Shown here: one piece after another, positions 11,816 through 24,287 of the stretch | How positions within the stretch are numbered: the first letter of the stretch is position 1 | How the letters are laid out: every line of letters begins with the position of its first letter | Assembly: GCA_036023115.1 (NCBI GenBank) | Contig: JAYKKT010000086.1 | Span: forward strand, 15,639,501-15,703,500 | Length of the DNA stretch: 64,000 nt | Reading direction: 5' to 3' | Origin: Brasenia schreberi | Lineage: Eukaryota > Streptophyta > Magnoliopsida > Nymphaeales > Cabombaceae | Translations under genes and position numbers: made by a program | Notes under the pieces: generated by a model | Seen by the model: the letters and a program-made list of their open reading frames with translations, nothing else | Databases searched by the model: none | What the model was told of the DNA's origin: nothing

Positions 11816-13220
11816 ATGAGTCTATACAACCAAAATCCTATGCAATCCACAAAAAGAAAGCTAAAAGGCATAGAGGAAAGAATCGCCGCATTGAGTCAAG
11901 AGGCCGATGCGGTTGAGTCTCCTCACATGGCAAGCAAGCGAGGGCTCACAAAAGACCCCCCCCACATGAGAAAACCTAAGGCAACCTCCAAATTTGAGGA
12001 GGAATCAGAACTTGAATCTTTTACCTTTAAAGATAGAAAAGCCTTGCAACAGTTGTTAAAAGGTCAAGCTAAGGAGAAAAGAGCATACTCATTATCGAAC
12101 TTTTTACCTTCCAATTATCAAACTGATAGTGATGTTGAGATACTGAATTTTCATTGGTACGACGAAAATGGAGATCCTAGATCCCATCTCCAACTTTTTT
12201 CTCGAACAACATACAAAAAGAAAAGGGACTCTTTAAAATGAGTCTATTAGCTCCCCATTCTCTTAAGGGAAATGCTTCAAAATGGTTTGCTTCCTACGAC
12301 TTGAGCCAATTTGCCAACTTTGAGGATTTGGTGAATTGTTTCATGCAGTGATTTTCACACAATGTAGAAGTCACCCCTACTTTGAATACCTTAAGAGATA
12401 CGAAACAAGCTCCTAACGAGGATGCACACGCATTTATCGTTAGATGGAGGTCACTTCTAGGCCAAGTTAGGGAGCCCATCTCCGAAGGATGCGTCGTGAT
12501 GCTCATCCTTAAAAATTTTAAAACAAATTTAAAAGCACTCTTTTTCCTACATGAGATTTTCAATTTTCAAAAACTGATTAAAAAGACTTCTCTATTTGAA
12601 GCAAATTTGAAAAAGAGAGTCTACGAAGATCTTTGAAAATGGAAAAGTTTTCAAAAACCAAGATTTGAAAAACTTAGGGCATATGGGCCACATGCATCGA
12701 AAGGAGGAGTGAAGTCTCAAAAGGTGGCCAACATCCGAGTAGAGCCAAGCTCGACCAGACCCTCTAAGCCGTCCGGACAAAGACCCCTTCGAAAAGAAAA
12801 AAAAAGTTTGAAAAAAGGCAGTTTACTTCACTAGGACAACCACTCACGGAAGTCCTAGACATCTTGTTTGCGCAAGGCCTAATAACTCTCATGTTCATTC
12901 CTAAAGGGGCACCCTCTAAAGAAAAATTTCTAAATAATTTTTGCAAGTATCATAGGCTTAAAGGCCATGATACCGATAAATATTTTTCACTACAAGATAA
13001 AATAGAAGACTTGATAGAGCAAGGTAGGCTCCACGTATCAAAAGAATCGGGGCCCTCTCAAGCCATACTCAAAGAACCCTTCCCAAATCATGCAAGCACA
13101 AGCGTGAAGGGTAAAGAGGTTTGTCTTCTTTCAACTCGAGTGATTGAGTATGCATTGCATACGGTTCACACTGCTTGCCACACACTACTCTCTCTCGTAA
13201 TAAAAAAGACAAGCAAATAG
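11816..13220 (+). pseudogene. Gypsy gag remnant
   Basis: Starts with MSLYNQNPMQSTKRKLKG and has a Lys/Glu-rich N-terminus. A frameshift near 12,235 moves the reading to the core gag block: LKGNASKWFASYDLSQF, an in-frame stop, then APNEDAHAFIVRWRSLL and VREPISEG. This is the retrotransposon gag family pattern. A further piece at 12,864-13,220 includes FCKYHRLKGHDTDKYFSLQ, which replaces the usual CCHC knuckle with a related CxxH pattern. Stops and frameshifts make it non-coding now. Confidence 0.75.
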
Positions 13221-13635
13221 TGATTCGGGGAGCGCTTAGAGTCCCGCCTCCGGTTAGAGCCTTTATATAAATTCACGGTGCTCCGAAGCATCAAAATTGA
13301 GTGAAGCTAGGATCGAGTCTTAGGGAGAGTATAGGTGAGGTGACTAGATCCAAAAGGATCTATCAACCCCACACTTAGCTAAACAAGCTAGCAAGGAAGT
13401 GATCGTTTTGCCCAACCCTTTGAAAGCATGCATCCCTAATGCACCTCATGGCATGAAAAAGGGTAAAAGTGTTGTGTTAACCCCCTATGATTTGGAATTA
13501 CATCGTTCAAAACTTCTTCTAAACATGTCTATTTTAGAGTTGATACAAACCTCACCTAAATATAAACAAGTCTTAGAGGTAATCCTAGAAAAAGACAAGG
13601 TTAACACTACCATAACTCCTTAGTCCCTATCCTTC

Positions 13636-13989
13636 TTGGTCTCCCTCATATTTGTCAAAGCCCCAATCGTGTTCACCGAAAATGAATTAGAGAGACCCAA
13701 TATAACCCACAACCAAGCTTTGCACATAGAGGTGGTATTGAATCACCACACTTTTAACAAGTGCTTGGTTGATGGGGGAGGGGGTCTAAACATTCTTCCT
13801 CTTCATGCAGCCTTCCAAATACGAGTACCCATCTCTAGGCTTGAACCAAGTCCCATCGTTATCACTGGATACGATGATAACTCATCCCATCCCTTAGGAG
13901 CTATCAAGTTACCCATGGAGGTCGGTAATATCCCACATGTGGGGTTATTTCATGTCTTAGACATAAACCCCATTACAACTTATTGTTAG
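13636..13989 (+). pseudogene. Gypsy aspartic protease remnant
   Basis: A 117-codon open frame with an upstream continuation. It contains CLVDGGGGLNILPLHA in the place of the usual active-site D-S/T/G-G sequence, followed by hydrophobic strands and the flap-like VITGYDD. Protease-like domains of this size sit between gag and RT in gypsy elements. The active-site run DGGGG lacks the common Ser/Thr, so activity is doubtful. It ends in a stop near 13,987, after which no RT follows. Confidence 0.65.
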
Positions 13990-13999
13990 GGAGGCCTTA

Positions 14000-14990
14000 G
14001 ATACATTCCCTCCGAGCCATCCCTTTAATCTTCCATAAATGCCTAAAGTTTTCATGGGATAACTAAGTGGTGATAATCCTTTGAGAAAACAACCTACACC
14101 TCAAGGGAGTACAAAGCTTCACTTGCCTATCAAGTGACCCATCAGGTGAAATGGAGAGCGCCATGAAGACGCCCAATCCACCCAAGTCACCCAAAGTTGT
14201 CCACCTCCTAAGAGGGCCTAAGTTCCATCCTTGCAAAATCACCCACCTTCTAGGAGCCCCCAAGTCATCCAAAACTTCTACTCCTAGGGTTGTGTGTATC
14301 TTAGGGAAACCCAAGCCTTCTACCATTCAAAACTCACATCTCCTAGGCAAACTCGAGTGCATAACCATGTTTTGATGATACATTATTCCAAAGCCATCCT
14401 CTTTATCAAATTTTTTTAAAACTCAAAAAGCCATGGAATATGTTATTGAACATAGTATATACACCCTACAAGGGTCTAGGTGCCAAAAACCAAGGTAGGT
14501 TAGAACCCATCTTGCCTCTACCTAACTTGGGTCGACATAAATTAGGATATAACCCAACCATACCCCCTGAGCCACAACATAAGACCAATTGGGTCAAGGG
14601 TGCCCTATAACCCACTAAAACCAAAACCTATGGCTTAAACCTCTTGTTTAGAGTATAATTCATGGTGTTTTCTTTGTAGGTTTGATGGAAGACCCCTTTT
14701 TACAAAAAAATAAAAAAAGTATATATTTAAAAAAATAAAAAAATTTCTACAAAACTTTGAAAGCTCAAAAACATTTGAAAAATCTGAAAAACCCAAAAAG
14801 AAGGTTTCTTGCGTTCATCCTTCTAGCATTTGTTTGGAAAAAGCTAAAAAAATTAAAAAATCTGAAATTTCCAAAAAGGTCTTTTATGTTCATCCTTCTA
14901 GCTTGTGTTTAGAAAAAGGCAAAAAAATTGAAAAATATGAAAACTCCAAAAATCTTGGTTTTTAAAACCGCATAAGAACTCCAAATTCGG
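14000..14990. other. Non-coding gypsy linker
   Basis: No reading frame with a domain. It includes proline-rich direct repeats around 14,160-14,350 (ccaagtcacc and cctaggag words) and a short direct repeat at 14,795-14,840 and 14,875-14,920 (cattcatccttctagc type). It occupies the position where the RT should be. Confidence 0.4.
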
Positions 14991-14992
14991 TT

Positions 14993-15523
14993 TTGACAAA
15001 GCCTATGTACATACTCAAACCAAAATCGTCCCATACAATTTCGAACAATCCCCACGTACATAACCCCTTTCTCTTGCATAATACTACCTTAGAAATCAAA
15101 GCACTTGAGAGTGATGAAAGCAAGGAGGAAGATCCTCTCATCCATGAGGAAGATCAAGACTCTAAGCTTACCGAATTTCATAGAATCCTTGACTTAGAAA
15201 AACCTTCAAATTCCATAAGAGGGGATTTCGTAGAAGTCAATCTAGGGAGTGAGTCTAACCCAAAGTGTGTCAAAATAGGTACTTATTTGCTTGAGCATGA
15301 AAAGACATCATTCATTACATTTTTGAAGGGTACTCGATCCCTAGAGATCCTCCATTTACCCACTCCATCCACCCGTGGTTTAGAGATTTGCCAAAATGAC
15401 CAAAATTTAATTAAAAAACCTTTGTTTCAAGACATTAAAAACTTTTTAAAAAATGAAGGATTTCATGAATTTGCTTCATTTAAGGATAATTTTTTATTCA
15501 AAAAATTTCAACCCAATATGTGA
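14993..15523 (+). pseudogene. Acidic spacer frame of gypsy element
   Basis: A 176-codon open frame. It is rich in Asp/Glu/Ser in the first third (SDESKEEDPLIHEEDQDSK) and ends with FHEFASFKDNFLFKKFQ. In related elements this kind of sequence lies just ahead of the RT or just before the integrase; here its end runs into the integrase zinc-finger region at 15,520. It probably joins the region before RT to the region after RNase H across the internal deletion. Function unknown. Confidence 0.5.
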
Positions 15524-16670
15524 TTTTGGGAGGGGTTCTTTATAAGAAAAGTTTTACTGGCATCTTGTTGAGATGTGTCGATCATGATGAGGCTAAGACC
15601 ATTATGCGTAAGTTCCACGATGGAGAATGTGGAGGTCATGTCAATGCAAATATGATGGCCATGAAAATACTTAGAGTGGGTTATTTTTGGTCCACTTTGA
15701 AGCAAGATTGTTATGATCATGTTAGAAAATGCCATCAATGTCAAGTACATGAAAATGTCATTCATATCCCATCGTCTACAGTGCATTTTATCATAAGTCT
15801 ATGGCCCTTCACCATGTGGGCATTTGATATCATAGGACCAATCTCACCCACTGCATCAAATGGACATAGGTTTATTTTAGGAGCTATCGAATATTTTTCT
15901 AAATGGGTTGAAGCTACCTCCTTGACTAATGTCCAAGAACAACTTGTAGTGGCATTCATTAAGAAAAATATCTTGGCTCGATTTGGAGTTCCAAGAGACC
16001 TGATCGGATAATGGCACCCCATTCAAGAATGAGAAGGTGTAAAAGTTATATAATACCTATGGTATCACTCAACACTTCTCATCACCCTACTACCCTTAAG
16101 GCAATGGCCAAACCGAAGCTATAAACAAAACCCTCATAAACATCATTAAAAAGACTTTAGAAAAGGATAGAACATGACATGAGAAGCTAGATGAAGCCTT
16201 ATGGGCTTATAGGACTTCCATCCGTACACCGATAAATGTCACACCGTTCGAGTTGGTTTATGGTACAAATGTCATACTTCTCATTCATACCAAATTGCAT
16301 TCATTTCATACATCTCTTGCACTCGTTTTGCCCATAAAGACCCTATAACAAGCTAGGATGGCTGAGCTTGATCTACTTGATGAGAAGAGACTCCTTGCCA
16401 TGGATCATGTACATGTATACCGACAAAGAATAGCCCTACATTATGAAAAGCCTATGAAGGCTCGCCAATTTAAAGTGGGAGACCTTGTCTTGAAAACCAT
16501 CTACCATCGTGGCCCACATCCACTTGGTAAGTGGCAACTCAAGTAGGGTGGTCCCTATATTGTTAGAGGGACAACCACAAATAATGCATATTGGTTGATT
16601 AATGTTGAGGAAAGAAATTTAGTAGACCTTATAAATGCCCAATACTTGAAAACTATTATGTATATGGTTT
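15520..16670 (+). pseudogene. Gypsy integrase remnant
   Basis: Opens with [18 protein letters not shown], then an HHCC zinc-binding region (FHDGECGGH and CHQCQVH) and the DDE core with [12 protein letters not shown] and [11 protein letters not shown] single-base loss at about 16,005 shifts the frame where the second catalytic Asp (DNGTPF) would be read. The following frames show [35 protein letters not shown] and the C-terminal region at 16,358-16,660 (FKVGDLVLK, HPLGKW, GPYIVRGTT). A few stops remain. It matches the minus-strand copy at 39.5-41.8 kb closely, so both belong to one family. Confidence 0.85.
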
Positions 16671-17816
16671 ATTTTAAATTCTTTCCAAAAGATTTTTTAA
16701 AAATGGCTCTCATTTGAATTTCTTAAAGGAATGATCAAAATGAATTATATGACCCTAAATGAGGAAATTGATAATTTACGAAAAGTAGAGTTTTTAAAAT
16801 CATTTGTTAACGTTTCAAAAATCTTTGGCTTACAAAATGAGGCCTAATTCAAAATAGCAAAATATTTTCAAATGATAGGTGCTATTAGGAAATGGGATAT
16901 AGTGGCTGAATCAAGTATTCAAAGGGATGAGTTTTTCCCCACTTCATTTCTCCCTAAAAAGGAAAATTGGCAAAATCAAAAGAAAAGAAAAAAAACAAAA
17001 ACCTCCAATATAGAGGTCTTCCAAAAAGAGAAGGAAAAATAAAAACCTCCAAAATAGAGGTCTTCCCTTTGAAAGAAAAGAAAAGAAAAAGTGAAAGCTC
17101 AAAAAGAGCAATTTTTCATTTCTTTGCCTTATACCACGGGACGCTTCAGAAGGAATCGTGGTGAACTCTTTCCCAAATCCCCCACAACTTATCCCAATAG
17201 AAAAAGGTTTACCATTTAAAATCTCAGAGTAGGAATAGGACCTACTTATTTGGATTTCATTTTATTTGAGAATTATACTTTATTGTGTGGGAAATCGAAT
17301 TTTGAAATGTTATTCAAAGTTTTCTACAAAACCTCTACTAAGTAGTGGGTATTAAAACCTAAATGAGGGGAAGTGTAAGAAATTGAAAGTCCTTTTGATA
17401 GAGACCGAAAGGGAGTTCCCGTTTGAAAAGAAATTTTGAAAACCGAAAACATCAAAGGAAAAATATGGGGATTACCTTACTTGGGGCAACCAACCTTCAT
17501 AGGCTTCTCCTCAAGTTCAAAAACCTCATAAATGAGTCTCTAAACACACACTATACTCCATTACATCACACACTATGCATGCATACATCCATCAAAAGGT
17601 CGTCCATACATGATCATCTTAGGACTAGTGCTTTGCTTAAGTCTAAGTCCCCTTTGGCTAAGTTCCCCTCCTTCACAAAAATCCAAGAAAATGGATGCTA
17701 TGTAATGAAAGAAAACCCATACTCTAAAGTCAAGTTTTGGGAAGTAAAATCAAAAGGAGTGTTTTATTCTTTGCTATTATCTAAATAAATTTTGATTAAT
17801 GTCAAAGAAGGTCATC
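16671..17816 (+). other. Gypsy 3' non-coding region
   Basis: Lies between the integrase and the LTR. It includes a short repeat pair at 16,995-17,090 (cctccaatatagaggtcttcc and cctccaaaatagaggtcttcc type units), which is expanded to a long array in the minus-strand copy. The open frame at 17,423-17,788 has no known domain; the region is similar to 37.9-38.3 kb reversed. Confidence 0.5.
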
Positions 17817-19946
17817 TGTAAACACCCCAAAGTGTTTTGCAAAAACATATTCAAACCTGTTTTGAAACAATAGACTTATTTTTGAAATCCATGATTTAAA
17901 TACAACCTATCTTCATAAAATACCAAAAACAAAGATTTTGAAATTAAAGTTTCAAAATCAAGTTTTAAAATTTTAAACAAAAATGATATGAGTTCTGGCT
18001 CAAAAGAGGATAAGGACGAACCCCGCGAAAGATCTTGAAGGAAGGCACAATCTGAGGGCCAAAACAGGATCGAATGAAGCTTCCCAATCAGATCTCAAAA
18101 CAAAAACAAGAATGCAAGGACCAAGCTCATTCACCAAAGATAGACCAAGACGAAGGATCATGTCTCAATGGGTAAAGGAAGTTGAAAGCAAGATGGGTTA
18201 GGCCAAACCAAGAGCCTAAGATCAAGGGCAAGGACTCGATTTATAATCAAGTTAAATAAGTCGATGTGTGAGACTTAAACGAAGACATGGACTAGCCTAA
18301 GATAAGGTCTTAGGAGGACCAAGGACTGGACCAAGCCGAGCCACAACTTCATCAAATATGGCACCCAATTGAACCACCTAGCTGGGCTACACTCGATTGC
18401 ACCTAGTTGGCTTCACCAGGGCCAGTCGAACAACATCTAATGGCACTTAATTGCATCATGCTAGACCAAACCCGCTTGGCTGACCTAGCCACATGGGGTT
18501 GAACTTACCTTGGCTAAGAGGGACCACTAGGAGGCCCCACGTAAAGCTTTGAGGCCAGAAAGAAACGGGATAAAAACTTGGGCTCCAACAGCCCACCCAT
18601 ATCCAAATTATGGAAGGCTTTAGGCCTTCCTCCCTTAAGGCCTATAAATAGAGACCTTGGAAGCTGGTTTCCAGCATTGAAGGAAGGTGGGAAGAGCCTA
18701 AGAGAGAGAGAGAGAGGGAAAGAAAGAGAGAGAAGAGAGGAAGAAGGAGGAACCATCCCCTCCAAATTCTTTCAAATTGAGTGCCAAGGAGGGCTCCTTT
18801 AGAAGGTCGATCTTCTTCTCTCTTCTTTATTTTTTTCTTCCTTGCTTTCATTCATTAAAAGGGGTTGTATTAATGGAGCAATTGACCCCCCCATGATGTA
18901 ATAGATAGATATATTACCCATTTCATTTCGTTACATTCATGCCTATTATTTGTTTGATTTCAAGTTTCCCTTACTTCTCTATAAATTATAATCTCTTATA
19001 TCTTCTAATCTCCTCTATGCTTAATCTATAAATATATTTTAATTCATTTTCTTCAGTCATTTACATTCAAATTTGTTGTGATTTGTCTTTAAATTTTGGA
19101 CGAGATGCATTCATGTATGTTCTAAACACAAAAATTTGTTTTTCACATCCTTCATCTATTTGATGTTTCATTTTTAATTAACGTCGTGCAACCACGTAAA
19201 TAAAATTGGGAAAAATCAAACAAATCTAGAGCCGAATCTGTAAAACCTGTGTTTCCTGCAATAAAGTTTAGGTTATCATCCCACAACTTTGCTTGCAGTA
19301 AACTAATTTCAGTGAAACTTATCTCATTGGAAAGCTAACATCCATAACTTTACAACAAGACTAAGTGCATAAAAATCAGAGGTGTGTGCAATGAGATACA
19401 AATATTTTTCTAAACCTTTGTATTTATATCACATAACTGTTTCAGATGTCTGAGGAAGGGTCATTCCCAGATTTAATTGTAGACTGTCACAAACCAAAAA
19501 ACTAGAATAAAAATAGTCTTTGAACCTCCATATGATTCTCTTTTGATTGTAAAATTTTTGTTATTTTTGGAGATTTAGAAGCTATTAAAACAAATCTGAA
19601 AACAAGATTTAAAAACAGAACCAATTTCTATTTTTCAGAACTTAGGAAAATTTTCTTCTAAAGACCTAAGTCCACGAATTTGGTTAAGTCATTTGGGTTT
19701 GAAAAGTGAATTTCAAAAACACACCTAATCAAAATCAATCCTCAAAGAGTCTAGGTTGACCCTTGAGCGTCGGTTCAAGAAGACCTAAGTCGAAAAGATC
19801 TTACTTCCCTACAATTACCATTAAAATAAGAAAATACAACTTTGTTAGTTTAAGTAAATTATTTGGCACGCTCGCGCACGACGTAGTGTGCGAAAGCTTA
19901 TTTTAAGTCTCTACATAGACTTTGGAGTAAATTTTTCACATCTACA
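17817..19946 (+). repeat. Gypsy LTR, about 2.1 kb
   Basis: Starts TGTAAACACCCC and ends TCTACA. It shares its start and its end pattern with the solo LTR at 60,363-63,734. The likely promoter TATA box is cctataaatagag at about 18,639-18,651, followed by a GA-rich stretch at 18,700-18,745. Further on are the words aaaaggggttgtattaa and catgatgtaat (18,856-18,900), which also occur reversed at 33.42-33.46 kb. The sequence directly after it (ccttg) does not repeat before it, as expected for the 3' LTR of a larger element. Confidence 0.65.
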
Positions 19947-21129
19947 CCTTGTAGCCTTTATACATGGGATGGAGGTGATGGATAAGATAAATATTATGAA
20001 TGAACTAATGGTATGGATTATGATGAAGTAAAATTATAGATGAAGTCTTAAGATATGAAGTTCAAGATGCTTTGACTATGTGCTCAAAGAAGAGGGATTA
20101 TGTTTGAACAGAAGGCGTTATTTGTGTTGTATCATATAGGGTATAAAATGTACCAATATAAGATGAGGGATAGGGTCCCGATTTCTATAGTTGAGTTGTT
20201 GGCTTATACGTTATTAAGGCTCGATGAGTATGCTTGAAGTGCAACAATATTGGCCTACAATTACAATCAATTAGGGAAGACTTCTCATAGAGAGGCATAC
20301 CATCATAATGGTCGTAGTACTTTATTGTAGGTACGATTTTCTCAATTATGTTTGTTTGAGTTTAGTAGTAAATCAATGTTATATCGTGATGTGATAGATT
20401 TCTTTGATAATTATTGTGGGAGACTATATAAAATGATGACTAACTACATGCCCGACCATGATGAAGAATAAATGTGTTTATTTTGTGTTATATATGTAAT
20501 TGAGTGAATATATGTATTGTATGTTATGCTTGAATAATTATATTAATTTTTTCTCTTCTCTCTTGTTTCTCGATTTCTCTCTATATGTACATATATAAAC
20601 ATCGAACGACCGCAATACACCTTTCATTATATGTCAAGAAAATTAAGTAAAATCATTGTACAATTAAGGAAGTAAGAAAATTTGTAGAATCAATATCTAA
20701 TTAAGCAAACATATAAACAATATATACAATCAAAACATAGAAAGAACAATTAAAGAATATTGGTGGATAATGCTATGCATCTTAGTCATATTTCTTTGTT
20801 TCTTATCTTCCACTCAAATGTGGAAGGACTTTCTATTTCTATGTCAAGTTTCTTTCAGAATGTATCAATTGAAGAAAGTTAGAGAGACTCGTCACTCTTG
20901 AAAAGAATACTAAAATCGTGAGAACACAACAATCCATATGACCATCACAATATATATTGACATTAGTGGCGATCAATACCTACTATTTTTATACGATTCA
21001 AATCTTTGATAATTAGATCAAATGTTTATCGCGAGTCTCTTCTCTCAAATTTTCTTATCATCTTTTGTGTATAATTAACATAATGCATGCTAATAGTTCA
21101 CACTTTCTTTAAAGACTTCTTTAGTTCTG
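19947..21129. other. AT-rich spacer
   Basis: No supported gene or RNA. Scattered stop codons occur in all frames; nothing resembles a known domain. Confidence 0.35.
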
Positions 21130-22665
21130 TGACCTACAACTCTATCAACGAATGAAGTTGGGTCCATATCGTATCGAGCCACCTAGTTGAATTGCTGAAG
21201 AATCCTTTTAATCGTGCATGTGCACCCTCAACCCTATCGACTAATACACTATACACAATATAAGATTTAGAAAAAAATAATACAAAAGTACGTGAAAGCA
21301 AATGTACTCACTGATCGATTAGTTGTATCAATATCGCAATGCACCACCTTATCCATCCATTCTGAAACAATCCCTTTTTATATGGGTTCAACCATTGTCC
21401 TTAACATAAGAAAGTATGATTGGTAAATTTTTTCACTTTCTCTCCATCATAGTCAATGCCTCTATATACATACTCTCATATACTAAGTCAAAAACCTTCC
21501 TTCAACTACCACCAAATGCGGTGGCTATTTCTTTATTTCTCATCAACCAAACAATATATCCCTGAATATTCTTTATAATATAACATTTGCATAAGAAATG
21601 TGCCACCTCTAAAAATATGATCTCAATTGCATTCATAAGTATAAGATTACAATCACTATAAACTATATAAGAAAATATGTTTGTCATATACAACTCCCTG
21701 ATATACCTCAACACCCACACATAATTATCCTCTTTCTCTACATCCTATGAATGCAAATTCTATAAAAAAGTTATTATTTATTGATATAAATCTTACAACC
21801 TCTAATAAAGGCATCTTATATTTGCTAATGAAACAAAAAATTCCATTCATATCCTCTATGTTTCAAAAATAGCTCATACATGTTTGTCTTTATGTGCAAT
21901 CAAACTCCAACACCTTTGAGAATACAAGTAACAACTAAATTAATAGTAGATGTACAAAACAATATCGTTCACAATATTCGTATTTGGTATCCTCCTATGC
22001 CAAGTGCGGTACTATGACTATCTAATGAATGCTATAGCTACTACTCAATAGTTCAACCACTCATATATTCTTTTCTAATTTTTATTATGGTATTGTAAAT
22101 GTGTCTTACCATACTAACATTCATATCATCAAGACATTTTAATTGTGATAAAATATGAATCGGCTTAAAATGACTTTTGCTTATCTCTTTTATCATACTA
22201 TATTCAATACCATTCAATCTACCTACAAATACATTCTCTTCCAAATATAAGACTGGAGGGTGATTATGCATACCATTAACTACATTTAATCTGTATAAAC
22301 CATCAATTTTACTCTCTCCTATAAGTAAAAATGGTCATTTCACCATCTTTGTACCTATCTAACAATAACTTTCAATATCAACTTTTTTCTTACTTTTGTA
22401 TTTTTCATTTTTTTCATACGAAAGTCATACTTTGCTTCTTACACCTTTATTTTTCGGGTAAAAAATAATGATAACATTATTGTGTTTCCTCCTAACATCT
22501 CTTGCCTCACTGTACCATATCATTTTGATTGTAAAATATTGCATCAGTTGTAAACACAAATGCATTAGTTGCCCACTTTTACTTGATTTCTTTGAAATCC
22601 TGTACATTAAGAATAATATTGTTAACATAACCAAAGACAGAGTAACACACCTTTCATGCGTCTAA
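21130..22665 (-). pseudogene. MULE transposase remnant, copy 2
   Basis: Related to copy 1 at 2.99-5.72 kb and in the same orientation. Minus-strand order: an N-terminal block ending near 22,425 with YPKNKGVRSKV; the DNA-binding region at 22,271-22,053 with MHNHPPVLYLEENVFVGRL; the DDE segment at 21,720-21,502 with LMNAIEIIFLEVAHFLCK; and near 21,215-21,160 a segment like the ARLKGF block (gtgcatgtgc words shared with copy 1). Stops and frameshifts throughout. The SWIM finger was not found, so the copy is truncated at its 3' end. Confidence 0.7.
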
Positions 22666-22669
22666 AATC

Positions 22670-23975
22670 TTATGGTGACACCCCCAGGTTATGTATCTCT
22701 TAAAAGAGAGCCGCACATAGAGTGCATGATCATTACAAGAGAGTCGTGTCCCTTGTGCGTTCTTTGGAGAAGCCAAATGTGTTTGGCCGTGACTACTTAT
22801 GAAGAAGTGGTGTGCCCCAAGCATGCCACTTTATAAAGACCCATGTGCCTAGGCTACACCTCTTTCCCAACCGACGACACTCACCTCGCTCGTAACTTGA
22901 CGAGAACTTGATATTTTTTTATCTATTTTTGTATGATTGATAACTAGATTGATGGATTTTCAATAATATCTTTATTACGATTGTGGATAATTGAATAAAG
23001 TTGAAAATAAATCGAAAGTGATGAAAATATATAGAAAGTAATCAAAATAGATTTTGTATTACGATTGAAAGTAATATGAAAGAAATACATGAAGGTAGGA
23101 GAGAAACATTGTCAATTGCTGGAGCTGTTAGGGTGGGGGTGTGGGATGAGAAAGAAGCTGTAAGGGGCAACTGCATTGTAATTTCTATAAAAGGAGGTGC
23201 CTTCACTCAAGTTGCTCCCAAGTACTCTTGTACTCACTAGCCCAACACTCAATGCAGTTGCCCACTCGAATCCAAAAACCCCACAATGACACTCTTGACC
23301 TTTTATAGATGAACTACAACTCCCTTTCATGTAGCAACACTTTTGAGTAATGGCATCTTGGTGGAGATGATAGGTGGTTGCCAGTGTAATCCTATGCATG
23401 CGAATGACTACAGTGGATCATATAACCAAACACGCACCCAACGGGTACTGTTGATGGTAAGAGAAACGACCTAGAGCTCTAGGAGAAAGGGTCTAGACCC
23501 GCAGCGGAAGAAGAGCGAAATCACAAATGATCTTCTCATGGGTCGAACTATCATAAATATCATAAATGTTTTTAGAACTTTGTTGAATCATGAACTATTT
23601 GAAAATTTCAAAAGAAACCAATTATAATGAAGAGTAGCATTCTACCTCATCTTGCATCCTTGAATAACAAATGTTGATAAAAAACGTCACATCCATGTGC
23701 CAACGAGTTGTTTGCTACCAAGCTCACGGTCCTCATGACTTACAACTAGGGCACCACAACATTTGTTTTGTATGCAGAGAGAATAGAGGATACTGAACCC
23801 GTTTCCCTTGGCACCATATCGAGGTTTGTGGCCGAGTGCTTCCAAAACTCTTTTCTTTGGGAGCCCTCACATTGCCCTTGACCTTCACTATCAGGTCAAA
23901 CTGGACCTTCCAGATAGACACCATGGTGGAGGCATTGGCTGAAGGTAGGTGCTATGGACAATGAACTTTAGTGCT

Positions 23976-24015
<40 letters not shown>

Positions 24016-24287
24016 GAGTTCTTGAAATAGATTTTAAGTGGTCCAAGATAGATCATGGTGCTTGTGGTAATCCTGGGCTATATAGCTATTACAAATAATT
24101 ATGAAAGCATTTATTCTGTATCATTTATCATATTTTTCATGAGTACTTAAAGAGTCTAAGTCAAATACTCCAAGATGCAGCTCCATTTCACACTTATGCA
24201 AGTAGGTTCTACAAGAAGTGCCCCAAGACTCCATTAAAATTAAATTAACCAATTTTTCAAGAAACAAAAGTTTATGAATTGGACATT
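22670..24287. other. Unassigned region, possible LTR-like pieces
   Basis: Starts near gtgacacccccagg (22,676) and has TATA-like motifs at 22,830 (tttataaag) and 23,190 (tataaaagg), so it may include worn LTR sequence, but no paired ends or duplication were found. A TA dinucleotide run is at 23,979-24,008. No gene recognised. Confidence 0.3.
23979..24008. repeat. (TA)n microsatellite
   Basis: Uninterrupted alternating TA run of about 30 bp. Confidence 0.9.

Larger units (their letters stand above)
11816..19946 (+). mobile_element. Ty3/gypsy element with RT deleted and 3' LTR
   Basis: Gag, protease, a spacer frame, integrase with C-terminal region, then an LTR at 17,817-19,946. Protease-to-integrase order identifies gypsy. 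Reverse transcriptase and RNase H are absent between the protease (ends 13,989) and the integrase (starts about 15,520), so this is an internally deleted, non-autonomous copy. No 5' LTR was found. A related copy lies on the minus strand at 37.9-42.6 kb and still keeps part of RT and RNase H. Confidence 0.8.

Noticed and set aside
22670..23450. A solo LTR starting at TGACACCCCC
   Set aside because: No matching end, no target duplication and no second copy in the window; left as unassigned.
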